Assembly: GCA_907163375.1 (NCBI GenBank)
Contig: CAJQUW010016186.1
Location: 62,001-126,000 of the forward strand
DNA: 64,000 nt
DNA from: Prostheceraeus crozeri
Taxonomy: Eukaryota > Platyhelminthes > Polycladida > Euryleptidae
Reading direction: 5' to 3'
The translations under genes were made by a program, and so were the position numbers. Below the pieces are notes generated by a model. That model was not told where the DNA came from and did not search any database. It saw only the letters and a program-made list of their open reading frames with translations. Below, in pieces: positions 31,413 through 40,654 of the stretch (position 1 is the first letter of the stretch; each line of letters opens with the position of its first letter).

Positions 31413-31631
31413 CTGGAATCATCTATGTCAGATTGTTTAGATGTATCGTGCAACCGCAATCGTTCATTGTCATGATCATCATTTTCTTTTGAGTCATGCA
31501 GAGTTGATGCTATTGAGCAATCAAATTTCATCAAGGATTTCTCCGTTCCTGATTGTTTTATGTTTCTCATTGCAGATGAAGCCGTTTTATCATTATCCTG
31601 ATTGATGACACCGTACTTCTGAAATACCATG
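31413..31631 (-). pseudogene. Sola-like transposase, second exon, 5' half
   Basis: Follows a splice acceptor TTTGTTTACAG at 31632-31642 and reads MVFQKYGVINQDNDKTASSA..., acidic and polar. It ends at the CTG target of the Harbinger-like insertion and continues in frame at 25660. The family call depends on that continuity. Confidence 0.68.
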
Positions 31632-32273
31632 CTGTAAACAAAGAAATCATGAATTAAGTTTTAGGAGTTGACGTTCTTATAAATAAAACGTGAGATAAAC
31701 ATACTTCATGAATACTGAACTGATGTACATTATCAAACATCTGACAAGTCAACACTCAACAAGTTACAGTGACTGTTCAGTATGCCGCAGAATGAGAATG
31801 CTTGTATGCACATGCATACATTGTGTGGCGTATGAATGCAACCGATTTAGATTCCATCAAACACTTCGTCTGGCATATCCCGCGATAGCCGAGTGACCTA
31901 AACGGTTGCCTAAAGAGCGCCGGCAGGTGGGTTCGACGCTACCCGCAGGCGCGTACTTTTTTCATTACTTTCCAATGCCGAAGAAACTTATCATTTTAAT
32001 CAGCTTCCACTACAGTAATTTTACAATGAAGTACTTATTATTTTGAGTTAATCATAGGTCTCATTAACAATCAGCGATTTGTAGATTCAGGTTTTTGACG
32101 GAAAAATGCTGCTGCTTTAAGGAAAAGATTCCGCTGCTACAAAAACAAGATCCTTAGGTCTAATTTTTATATCCTGACAAACCTACTTCCATGAAATTAT
32201 TACATCTTGGTTTGCACTATGTAAATACCTTGGAAAAACCTAGTAACATTTCATATAGCACAAAATTTCTCAC
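31632..32273 (-). other. intron of the Sola-like gene
   Basis: Donor CCAAG|GTGAGA and acceptor TTTACAG|C. The phase is conserved: exon 1 ends with two bases AG and exon 2 supplies C, giving AGC. It contains a tRNA-like module. Confidence 0.62.
31880..31962 (+). ncRNA. tRNA-like module with T-run (SINE-like)
   Basis: Shows a class II-like A box (ATAGCCGAGTGACC), a B box (GGTGGGTTCGACGCTACCC, with a paired T arm allowing one wobble), CGCG/CGCG outer pairing, and a pol III terminator-like TTTTTT at about 31957-31962. Probably a SINE or tRNA relic. Confidence 0.5.
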
Positions 32274-32359
32274 CTTGGTGTTGAAACAGCAGCAGATGAT
32301 GTAGAAAGTTTTTCTTTCTTCTGCTTAAGAAGTATCTCTTGAATTTTTCTCTTGGACAT
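32274..32359 (-). pseudogene. Sola-like transposase, first coding exon
   Basis: ATG at 32359 starts MSKRKIQEILLKQKKEKLS..., basic, 28 codons plus 2 nt, ending at the GTGAGA donor. A possible acceptor (TTTTCAG) just upstream at about 32368 suggests a non-coding exon 5' of it. Placement between the right iterons and the rest of the gene fits a transposase start near the right end of the element. Confidence 0.6.
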
Positions 32360-32619
32360 ACCGCGTACTGAAAACAAGATTTCAAGTATCATCTTAAGTT
32401 TCATCTCGTTTATGAAATAATTTCCGGAACTCACTTAAAAGGAAAATAATTCACTTGTGCTGCAAAAAAACGCCCCGCTGTCAATGTCATATGCTCGAAA
32501 ATGATATCATGTGATTATATTTGAATTGAAGCTATTCAAACAATGATATTATTTTATATAATATTCGCCGTAAGCATATTGCCTTGTACGCATAATCTTA
32601 TAAAAATCATTAGAAAAAG

Positions 32620-32812
32620 TTATGTATTTCGAAATACGTTGTTTTGCTTTTTAAAAATCCCTTGAAAATAACGCGTATTTCGAAATACGTTGTTTTGCCT
32701 TTTAAAAGTCCCTTGAAAAACACGCGTATTTTGAAATACGTTGTTTTGCCTTTTAAAGCTCCAAAGAAAGTTTCATGTATTTTGAAATACGCTGTTTTAC
32801 CTTTTAAACTAT
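32620..32812 (-). repeat. 51-bp iterons, right array (four units)
   Basis: Cores GAAATACGTTGTTTTG recur at 32631, 32682, 32733 and 32784, exactly 51 bp apart, inverted relative to the left array. Core palindromes match those of the left array; the spacers between cores differ. Confidence 0.9.
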
Positions 32813-32954
32813 CCATCCAGTTTCTATTCCAATTATTTTCCAATATCATACGTTACCTGTACAATATATCAAAATGTATGAATTACGACAATTATATGAT
32901 CACATTTCAAGCATATACCCTGAAAGTTTAGATCTCACTGGCTCTAATAGACCC

Positions 32955-33002
32955 TTAAAAGGTAAAACAATGTATTTCGAAATACGTCGTTTTGCCTTTT
33001 AA
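32955..33002. repeat. 48-bp near-perfect palindrome at the right end of the Sola-like element
   Basis: Starts TTAAAAGGTAAAACAATG and ends CGTTTTGCCTTTTAA; centred on TTTCGAAA, only two or three positions unpaired. Its outer half is the terminal inverted repeat. The left end of the element has only the outer half. Confidence 0.88.
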
Positions 33003-33788
33003 CGGCAGAATTATGATGATCTTTTTTGCGCTTGAGTTCAGCATTGATCTTTCTATCAGTCGTTTACCGTACTACTAAAAAATGCGCGGCAGTCATTATC
33101 TCTTTCCTGTATCTTCGACGCAGTATATGACTCAACCGACGACCAAAGACACTTCGCACTAAAGGGACGATTTTTCTATTCATTTGATTGTTAGATGCTG
33201 ATAAGACTCTTTGGATATTGGTGATGTCGCTAAAACCGAGTTTTGGTTGTAATTCGAATGGACCAACACGTACATGCAATCTATGAGGTCTGAATATAAG
33301 GCTCTCGTCGAACTTCTTGCCGTAGTACCGGTGGTCAAAATCGATGCAGCAACTTTATCTTCACTTGAAGTGTTTTGATCACTTGAAGAACACATTCGCA
33401 CAATATTATCACGTAGCGATTTCTTAGAGCATTTATCATTAAGTCCTTTGCCGAGCGTAGATTTGCATGTATCACAAATTATAACAGGACGCGGCGGCGA
33501 ATTGATGGAGTCATCATTTGAAATTCGTGGCCGACCAAGTTGCCTTTTTGGAATACATTTTCCAGATAGTGCGGCGGTTTGGCAAATCTGGCACGTGCAT
33601 ATAGGGAATGGATCAGATCTGGTTTGTATGACATGAGGGTTGATGCTATCGAAGTCATATGGAGATGGCAACATGTTGCGAGATTTTTTGCCGTTGCTGA
33701 TATCGATTAAATCCGAACGACATTTTCCGCAAATACCACACGGATATCTTTGATTCTCTTTGTTATAGCCGGAAGGAAATACTCGCAA
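33003..33788 (-). pseudogene. gene X, N-terminal segment
   Basis: About 260 codons. Paired cysteines suggest zinc binding: CGICGKCRSD, CTCQICQTA and ICDTCKSTLGKGLNDKC. A frameshift near 33280 moves the frame to one reading HVRVGPFELQPKLGF, and a TAA stop lies at 33064-33066; beyond it the same frame continues as TDRKINAELKRKKDHHNSAV up to the TTAA. No ATG is evident at 33788, so an upstream exon or start is missing. It matches the cysteine-rich start of the same uncharacterised family. Confidence 0.7.
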
Positions 33789-33789
33789 A

Positions 33790-34418
33790 TTCTGTTGATG
33801 ACCACTTCTGTTATTGGATATTCGCCTTTTGAAAACATATTATGCAAACTTTTTGTCTGTTTTCCTCATGGGTTAGACAGCGCTTTGCATGAGCCATTTG
33901 TTCCGGCACTATAATCGCAGCGAACACAATGAATGAATCACAGGTGCACTCGATTAGAGTGATGATTGTAGCGCACGCCTTAAACATTGAGATTCCCTAA
34001 TCAATAATTTGACATCAATCTAACTGAAACCTTTCAGTGGTAGTAAATTGAACAATCGATTTCTAGGATATCATGATATCAGTTGCAATAGAACTCTGTT
34101 AGCTAATAGCATGATCTAAGCGTCATACACCCGTATTTCTATTCCTCCATTGCCTATGTCCCCATGTTAATATAAAGTAGACGAAAAAGTGTATAAACTA
34201 CCTATTAATCCAGATATCTATATTTATCCATGTGATAAGATATTACATCAGTAGATGAACTTTCAAGCAAGCAGTAGATGAAATGTAATTAGTTTAAAAT
34301 TTAGAAATCTAAGTATTACAGATTTCCATGACTATGTTCGGGATATAGGATCAGATTGATCATGGACATCGATAGATCATTGATAGATGCCCATTTATAT
34401 GATCGGAATAGAAATATT
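33790..34418. other. no gene recognised
   Basis: Sequence upstream of gene X up to the hairpin repeat. It may hold the promoter or first exon of gene X, but nothing specific is visible. Confidence 0.4.
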
Positions 34419-34512
34419 GATAAACCACTTTTTTCGGAGTAAACCAAGACATCTACTCGTGCTTCGCACTCGTAGATGATCCTTGGTTCACTCCTCAAAA
34501 CAGTGGTTTATC
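34419..34512. repeat. 94-bp hairpin-forming inverted repeat
   Basis: Arms of 44 and 47 nt around a TTC loop (34463-34465), for example GATAAACCACT at the outer left and AGTGGTTTATC at the outer right, CATCTAC/GTAGATG and GTGC/GCAC near the loop. It ends two bases before the ATAC flank of Harbinger-1. Possibly a MITE-like fold-back element. Confidence 0.8.
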
Positions 34513-34792
34513 ATATACGTACCAACGCGGAATAAGTACTATTCCACGAATAAATGACGGAATAAATAATTTCTCTTGTATCAACGTGGAATAATTAATC
34601 TCCGAATATATTTATTCTGACATTTTCCTCTATTCTGGAAAATTGATTTTCTTTGTGCCAACGACGAATAGCGTGATGCATGGAATAAAACGCGTGTTTA
34701 TTCGCTGAAATTTAGTCCTTCCAGATAGGAAGTTTAAGCATGAGAATATAAAGCAAAGTGGTAAAGAAATCACGAGAACTTTTATCTTAGAA

Positions 34793-35860
34793 ATGGATGG
34801 AATAGCGATTTTTGAAGATTATCTTCGATATGAAGCAATAGGATCGGTTCGAGCACATCGAGGTATTCCACGTACACGTTCGGATCCTTGGAAGATTTAT
34901 AATGACGAGGAATTTCGTCAGCGCTATCGATTTTCTAAGCCTGGTGTTGACTATATTAAGTGTTTGATTCAGCCTTTCATCGAACATATTACTTCAAATA
35001 GGAACAGACCAGTGCCGGCGAAAGTTCAGTTGTTAATAACTTTGCGTTATTATGCTACTGGATCGTTTCAGTTAACTGATGGAGATATATTTGGTGTTGA
35101 TCAGTCAACTGTGAATCGAATTGTGCATAAGATTAGTCGAGCTATTGCTAAATTATCGTCTACCTTCATATGCTATCCAACAGAATCAGAACAAGAATTA
35201 CAAAAGGTCTGTTTTTACGAAATATCACAATTTCCAGGCATCATTGGATTAATAGATGGAACACACATACGCATCGAAAAACCCGGCACGGCACATTCAG
35301 AACTCTATCGCAATCGAAAGTCCTACTTCTCAATCAATACTCAAGTGATGATGGATTCCCAGTTTCGAATCAACGATTTAGTTTGCCGCTGGTATGGTAG
35401 TGCACATGATTCAAGGATATTAGAAAACTCATTACTGTATGACAAGGTTGAAAATTTATCTCGAGGATCATGGATATTGGGTGACTCTGGATATCCCTGC
35501 CTTCGGTTTTTGTTGACGCCCTTTCTATGTCCGTCTAACGCAGCAGAGAGAAAGTACAACTTCGCTCACAAGAAAACGCGAAATCTCATTGAAAGAGGAT
35601 TCGGTATCTGGAAGCGTCGTTTTCCGATTTTGAAATATTGCCTACGTGTCAAAGTAGAGAACTACCCTCCGATAATTGTGACGCGTGCTGTCTTACACAA
35701 CATCGCAATTTCGCTGAAAGAACAAGAATTTCTTACGGAAAATCGAGAGGAAGATTTGAGTTCTACTGAAGGGGATTTGACTTTGCCACAAGCTTACTCT
35801 GATGTCCATGGTAGTTCTTTACGTCGCATTATTGTGGAGAGATATTTTCGCCATAACTGA
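34793..35860 (+). CDS. PIF/Harbinger transposase (DDE_Tnp_4 type), full length
   Basis: 355 codons beginning MDGIAIFEDYLRYEAIG. The N-terminal part carries EEFRQRYRFSKPGVDYI and a helix-turn-helix-like segment (GVDQSTVNRIVHKISRAI, about 101-118). Catalytic residues: D155 in GLIDGTHIRIEKP, D231 in ILGDSGYPC and E267 in RNLIERGFGIWKRRF, with 35 residues between the last two. The C-terminal VLHNIAISL block is typical. No frameshift or stop, normal family length, so it could be active. In known Harbingers the partner Myb-like protein is also needed. Confidence 0.92.
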   Translation: MDGIAIFEDYLRYEAIGSVRAHRGIPRTRSDPWKIYNDEEFRQRYRFSKPGVDYIKCLIQPFIEHITSNRNRPVPAKVQLLITLRYYATGSFQLTDGDIFGVDQSTVNRIVHKISRAIAKLSSTFICYPTESEQELQKVCFYEISQFPGIIGLIDGTHIRIEKPGTAHSELYRNRKSYFSINTQVMMDSQFRINDLVCRWYGSAHDSRILENSLLYDKVENLSRGSWILGDSGYPCLRFLLTPFLCPSNAAERKYNFAHKKTRNLIERGFGIWKRRFPILKYCLRVKVENYPPIIVTRAVLHNIAISLKEQEFLTENREEDLSSTEGDLTLPQAYSDVHGSSLRRIIVERYFRHN

Positions 35861-36602
35861 TTGGTTTTCATGTAAATTAAGTTGAAATAAAAGCGTTCTT
35901 ATTGGAATTATTGATTTTATCAATATCAGTAACAGGTAACTTTAGCATACGTGATAATTGTGTGAGACGTTTTAGTGTTGATTATAGACTATTGGTGATG
36001 TTGGTGATTTACATGTTCGGTATTAATTGACTTGTAGATAGTTTAATTGGAAAACGCGTATCAAGCAATTGAAGTACACAATTAGGTCTATGAAGGCATA
36101 CCCTTACGTATCTTAGGACACTCTTAAGGCTAGCCTACATACATTAGAACTTGAACTAACCCAATCCAATAATAGGCCTTACCGGGGCATGTGAGCAAGG
36201 CATAATATATATGAGTAGGAAATAGCCGTACAATTAAATTTGGCCTATAACAAATATTCTCCCATATCCTTCTTAAATTGTTCTTTGATAACTATTTATT
36301 AGTGTAATTGTTGTTTATTTGTATTTTTATATGGTAAAGTAATCCTAATAATAGCAAAATATATCTTACTATAGACAGCGTAATTGTGGTTAATACCGCA
36401 TAATCACTATACAGACGCAAAATATTTATTATTGGTAGTCATGTGGTTAACGGATGGGAATTAATAATAGTTCGCAAAATTTTTCATTTCAAAAAATGAA
36501 GATGCATGTGTAACTCGTTCGGTATAAATTCTATTTAACAATGTCCAACTCATACTAGAAGACAAGAACAAGTTACAAATGTATCGATCAGGTAAAATAT
36601 AC

Positions 36603-36852
36603 TCATTGAAGTCTATCGAGCTTCTTCTGGTAGTATCTCTCTTTCAACCGCAAGATTGTCATCCGTTGTGAAAATTCAGCGCGAGCCATTTCTAGGAGTT
36701 CGCTTTGGTAATAAGACATTCGTTTTCCATTGCCTCTGTGCTTCTTTTTGGGTGGTTCCATGGAGTCGATCATTGAGGTAGACGGATCCACATTTTCTTC
36801 ACCGCTGACTTCAGCTTCGCTGGTTCTTTCTTCTTGTAGCAGTTGTAAGTAA
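36603..36852 (-). CDS. Harbinger-1 Myb-like protein, second exon
   Basis: Preceded by a splice acceptor TTTCTTTTTCAG. It reads SYLQLLQEERTSEAEV..., then PPKKKHRGNGKRM (nuclear-localisation-like) and ends in a coiled helix ILRLKERYYQKKLDRLQ. The same end structure occurs in Harbinger-2 (KVLKLKEQYYFNKLNDC), confirming the exon. Confidence 0.8.
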
Positions 36853-37780
36853 CTGAAAAAGAAAATAAAAATCGTTATTTATGGCAGCCTGTGGGAAAAC
36901 AGGATTTACAGGGAATGGCTATTGCTTTCAGAATTGAAGCGGTGAAAAATCATAGCCTACTTCATATAGGAAATATAAATAGGAAAGTCTTGATAATTGA
37001 TACACAATAAAGATCAACTTAATTATATCTATAAATAAATAAAAGTTTCTTCGGATATCAAGAAATTTGTATTAAAAATCATACGACGTTTAGGCTTGGT
37101 CACGTATGCATGTTTTGAAGCTTCAGAAGAAACTTTTCCGAAGATTTTTTTTCTTTATTTACGTATATTCCCGGATACGTGAAGTCACTTCTCCGCATAT
37201 TTATCATTAATTAAATTTACTCTACTGTAATATTAATTACTAAATGTAAATCGTAATGTAACTAATCACTACTGTAAATTACATCGCGCAATTATTCTTG
37301 ACATATTATGCAAATATCAATGCTATCAATCTTTTCTATCGTCTTTGATGTAAAATGAAAAAGCATAAAGAATTATTTTTGAATCATGAAATATATTATT
37401 TTAAATACGAGTATTATCTATCAGACTATGAACATACATGTTTATATGCACTAATATATAGATAAATACTATATAACATCCCAGCGAGAATCACTTTCCG
37501 CCTTTTTCCGGCCAGGTATAGAAAATCTAATGCGTATTATGCCTAAGCCTTAAAATGGTAAACACAAATATGCTCATGTGAAAATTGTCAGCAAGAAGGG
37601 TTCCATTGAGTCCATATTCCATATTCGTGTTAAGACATACTGCATCAATTCATCTTGTGCATTGTGTCAACTAGCGTACTGGTAATTAATAGAAAATTAT
37701 CTTAACGTGAATCGGTGAAAGCTATCGACTATGTAGACATATGAGTGCAATAATTGAACAATTGTTATTTTATTACTTAC
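36853..37780 (-). other. intron of the Harbinger-1 Myb-like gene (928 bp)
   Basis: Donor ATGAG|GTAAGTAATA and acceptor TTTTTCAG|TTACTTAC. Joining gives G-E-M-S-Y-L-Q in frame. The same intron in Harbinger-2 is only 70 bp. Confidence 0.82.
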
Positions 37781-38206
37781 CTCATTTCACCTGGACCATC
37801 GAGTAATGCATCAGAATCATATTCATTCCCCAAAGGGGGATGAATCTGCTCAGTTGGAAGCATAGACAGTATTTTTTCTGATTTCGGTGACAGCAATCCA
37901 CCACCGGTACTTGTCCGACCAGGGCCTCCCCCGGTCCGTCTCAAATTTCTTTTAGCAACCGCGTTCTTCTTTTTGCTTTCTTGTTTAAGGCGCTTCCACA
38001 AATTTTTGATGTTTTCAATATCACGATGATTGTCTTGCTTTAAAGTCCTTAATAATGTCATTCCACGCTGCCTCCTTCTTCTCCATAGTTTCCACATCTG
38101 TTTTTTTATCTTCTATTACAAAACATTTGCTTTCCATTAACTCCAAGATTAGGCTTATTTCTTCATCACTAAAATTATTGCTTCGTTTTCGCTTGTTTGC
38201 ACTCAT
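37781..38206 (-). pseudogene. Harbinger-1 Myb/SANT-like protein, first exon, frameshifted
   Basis: ATG at 38206 begins MSANKRKRSNNFSDEEISL, a Myb/SANT trihelix start, continuing to WNDIIKDFKARQ. Near 38030 the frame shifts by one base; the other frame continues DIENIKNLWKRLKQESKKK, RRTGGGP and LSMLPTEQIHPP. The shift falls between helices 2 and 3 of the trihelix, so the protein is truncated. The Harbinger-2 homologue is not shifted at this place. Confidence 0.78.
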
Positions 38207-38776
38207 GCTGTAAGGCCACGGATCTAAGTTGAAACAATGGAATAAAATGAACAAAATGAATTGTCGACTCAATCGTTACTGTTATCCAATCAAGGCATCG
38301 TTGGTAGGTAGTGAGTGACGTCATTCTAAGTCATAGAAGCGTCATGATTGCTTCTTGTTGCAAGGTCGGAATAAAAGGAAAGATTAGTTATTCTGAGAAT
38401 AACTTCGTTTGGTACAGGCTAGAATAGAATCAGCGAATAACTATTCCTCGAATAGGGATATTCTTCGGAATAGTTATTCCGCGTTGGTACATACGGGTGA
38501 TAGAAATCAGTCTTTAAGGGTCGATTGCACATTTGCACCATCGTGGAATAAGTCTTATTCCTGGAATAACACAAGGAATAACTAACTTGCATTGCACCAA
38601 CAAGGAATAAGCCTTATTCCGAGATTAAAGTTAATCTCTGAATAAATTTATTCTTAGAATAATAATTTTCATTGCACCAATGGAGTATAGGGAATGAGTG
38701 AGACTAACTCGCTGATTTAATCCGTTGTTTTTATTCCTGTGCAACAGCCGGTTTAAAAGGTGACGGAGGACTTTGT

Positions 38777-39277
38777 TTGTTGGAAAAGATGACAACTGGC
38801 ATTGCACGCTTCAATGATATCGCAATATTTGAAGAGGCATTGTCTCGACGATTTTCTTATCGACGACGAAGGGCCGTATACCGGAAAAGACTGGATCCGT
38901 TCGGTGCTTACAGCGATGCTGAATTTCGACAGCGATATCGGTTCTCTAAAGAAGGGGTAAACCACATTTTGAGCCTTATCGAAGTTCAATTGCGGCCATC
39001 ATCCAGAAGAAACAGACCTGTTTCTGCCATCCATCAACTACTTACCAATTGTCATTGTGGCTTGTGCTGTTTTGCACAACATTGGGATTGAATTGAACGA
39101 GGATTTTTTTTGCCTGACGCTGTTGAAGATCAAATTGATGACCCATTAATTATCAATGTCAACGATGCTCTTGGAAACTCTGTGCGACGGCGTATTGTTC
39201 GTGATTTTTTTCGCAAGTCAATCATGATGGTCTATCATGGCGCATCAGTTGCAATTGCTGTTTTTGAAATTAAATAG
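38777..39277 (+). pseudogene. Harbinger-2 transposase, catalytic core deleted
   Basis: The N-terminal about 90 residues (FNDIAIFEEALSRRFSYRRR, EFRQRYRFSKEGVNHIL, RRNRPVSAIHQLL) match the Harbinger-1 transposase up to its residue 81. They join directly to the C-terminal block PIVIVACAVLHNIGIELNED, out of frame. The segment with all three catalytic residues, about 200 codons, is gone. A T8 run near 39110 introduces another shift before the FFRK end. Confidence 0.87.
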
Positions 39278-39386
39278 ACGAATTAATTAATTGGAAGCAT
39301 TTGGTTTTTGTTATTTGTCTCCGTAAAAATTAAGAGAAATTTTAACTTAGCATTTTAATTCGGTTTCAAAAAACAAGCTTTATTCT

Positions 39387-40125
39387 TTAACAATCATTCA
39401 ATTTATTGAAATAGTACTGTTCTTTCAACTTCAACACCTTCATCTTTCCCTTGTGCTCTATTGTTGCCATGCGCAGGATTTCTCTTTGGAAGGGCGCCAT
39501 TTCTTCTTCATCCTTTTTCTTCTTTTTCGGCTCACGCTCAGCTGATGATGGACCCGCCTCTGCAGCATCAATGTCGGCAATATCAGCAGCCTGCTTGCCT
39601 GTGGCATGAACTGCATCATCATCACTGTCTTCGTCGAGCATGGCGAGGTAACTGAAATGAAAGAATTGAAAGCAATTATCAAACTTGTTCACCTTTTGAA
39701 AATTATAGAAAGAGGGCCTACCTTGTCGGTTGCGACATACCATCCGAGTCAAACGGGCTTTCCACCGACGGAGTGACTTGCTCCTTCGGAAGGATACCGA
39801 CAACCCTCTCACTAACAGGTGAAAGTGTCAAGGGATTCTGTGGCAAACCGCCTCCAGTCCTCCGAGTTTCTCTTTTGCATTGTGCGTCCTTCTTCTTGGC
39901 GTCGATCTTCAAGCGCTTCCACAATAATTTCAAGTTCTTCGCATCTCTTGAAGTTCCACTGCGAGCCTTGAATTCGCTTTCAATTTTCTTCCATTCTTTC
40001 TCCTTCTCCTTAACACAGGAAGCGTCAGTTTTCTTGGACTCCACTCTCTCCTCGTTTGCCGGAGAGCAGGTCGAGAAAAATCTCAATTTCCGCTGTCGTG
40101 AAGTTGGGGCTCCTCTTGCGTCCAC
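39387..40125 (-). CDS. Harbinger-2 Myb-like accessory protein, two exons, intact
   Basis: Exon 1 is 39722-40125 and exon 2 39387-39651. The 70-bp intron (39652-39721) has donor ACAAG|GTAGG and acceptor CATTTCAG|TTACC. Joined, the frame reads T-S-Y-L-A-M-L-D-E. The first exon has the trihelix (WKKIESEFKARSGTSRDAKN, LKLLWKRLKIDAKKK), then RRTGGGLPQNPL; the second has an acidic part, EREPKKKKKDEEE and a coiled C-terminus KVLKLKEQYYFNKL. The ATG giving MDARGAP may lie slightly downstream of the true start. Such proteins bind transposon ends and import the transposase. Kept intact although the transposase is deleted. Confidence 0.82.
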
Positions 40126-40396
40126 TCATTTCCGCTTGTCTCTTTCGAAAGAAAGTGGAATCATTGACCGATTATTCACGCACTGAAAACCGTTAGTTAT
40201 CATAGCAACGTTTGACAAATGACGCAGTCAATGACGTCATTGGCGCGTGTTTTTCAAGGGCGGCATAACTCGCTGGAATAGTTAAAACTGCAATCAGCTC
40301 CGTTGGTGCAATGACAGTTAGCTCCACGGAATAACTAGTCTGAGATTAGGATTTATTCCTGGAATGACTATTCCACGATGGTGCAATCGACTGTAA

Positions 40397-40654
40397 ATGT
40401 CTACATGCGTGAATCAATCACATGGATAGCAGCTAAGAATATTGCAGTTTAAAAACCAGTTCTGAAATGAATGGGACGCCTGCCAAAACTATGAGCTATA
40501 ACATTATCGTTTTAAGCAAGTTCTAATATCACTGAAATATGTGATCAATCGTTAACTTCATGATGTTTAAGCTGTTACACGAAATTATTTTGATACTGTA
40601 ATAAATACATATAGAGTAAATCATTATCGTGCTTAGCTCATCATAATGCTTTAG
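40397..40654. other. no gene recognised
   Basis: AT-rich spacer between Harbinger-2 and the dispersed repeat. Confidence 0.4.

Larger units (their letters stand above)
22146..32998 (-). mobile_element. Sola-like TTAA-inserted DNA transposon, 10.85 kb, nested
   Basis: TTAA lies outside both ends (22142-22145 and 32999-33002), and the termini begin AAGGCAAAACGACG as inverted repeats. Inside each end lies an array of 51-bp units, six on the left and four on the right, in inverted orientation. It carries a multi-exon transposase-like gene with DDD-type motifs on the minus strand. Removing the element with one TTAA joins two gene X segments in frame (...NSAV-NGRI...). From memory, Sola transposons encode DDD transposases with 4-bp duplications, including TTAA in one group; the superfamily call is therefore tentative. 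About 5.75 kb of it is a later Harbinger-like insertion. Confidence 0.82.
34519..38490. mobile_element. Harbinger-1: PIF/Harbinger transposon
   Basis: Termini GTACCAACGCGGAATAA (left) and, on the minus strand at the right, GTACCAACGCGGAATAAC. ATAC flanks both ends (34515-34518 and 38491-38494). The usual Harbinger duplication is 3 bp, so the exact terminal base is uncertain. Subterminal regions are full of GGAATAA/TTATTCC words. Two convergent genes: transposase (plus) and Myb-like protein (minus). Confidence 0.85.
38518..40393. mobile_element. Harbinger-2: transposase-deleted PIF/Harbinger element
   Basis: TAA flanks both ends (38515-38517 and 40394-40396), the standard Harbinger duplication. 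Termini GGGTCGATTGCAC (left) and, on the minus strand, CAGTCGATTGCAC, then CATCGTGGAATA on both sides after a short duplicated ATTTGCAC on the left. The transposase is internally deleted; the Myb-like gene is intact. Confidence 0.88.

Noticed and set aside
31382-31630. Independent 82-codon gene ending RARILDTGSR
   Set aside because: The last residues are the Harbinger-like terminus; the true frame continues at 25660 after removing the insertion.
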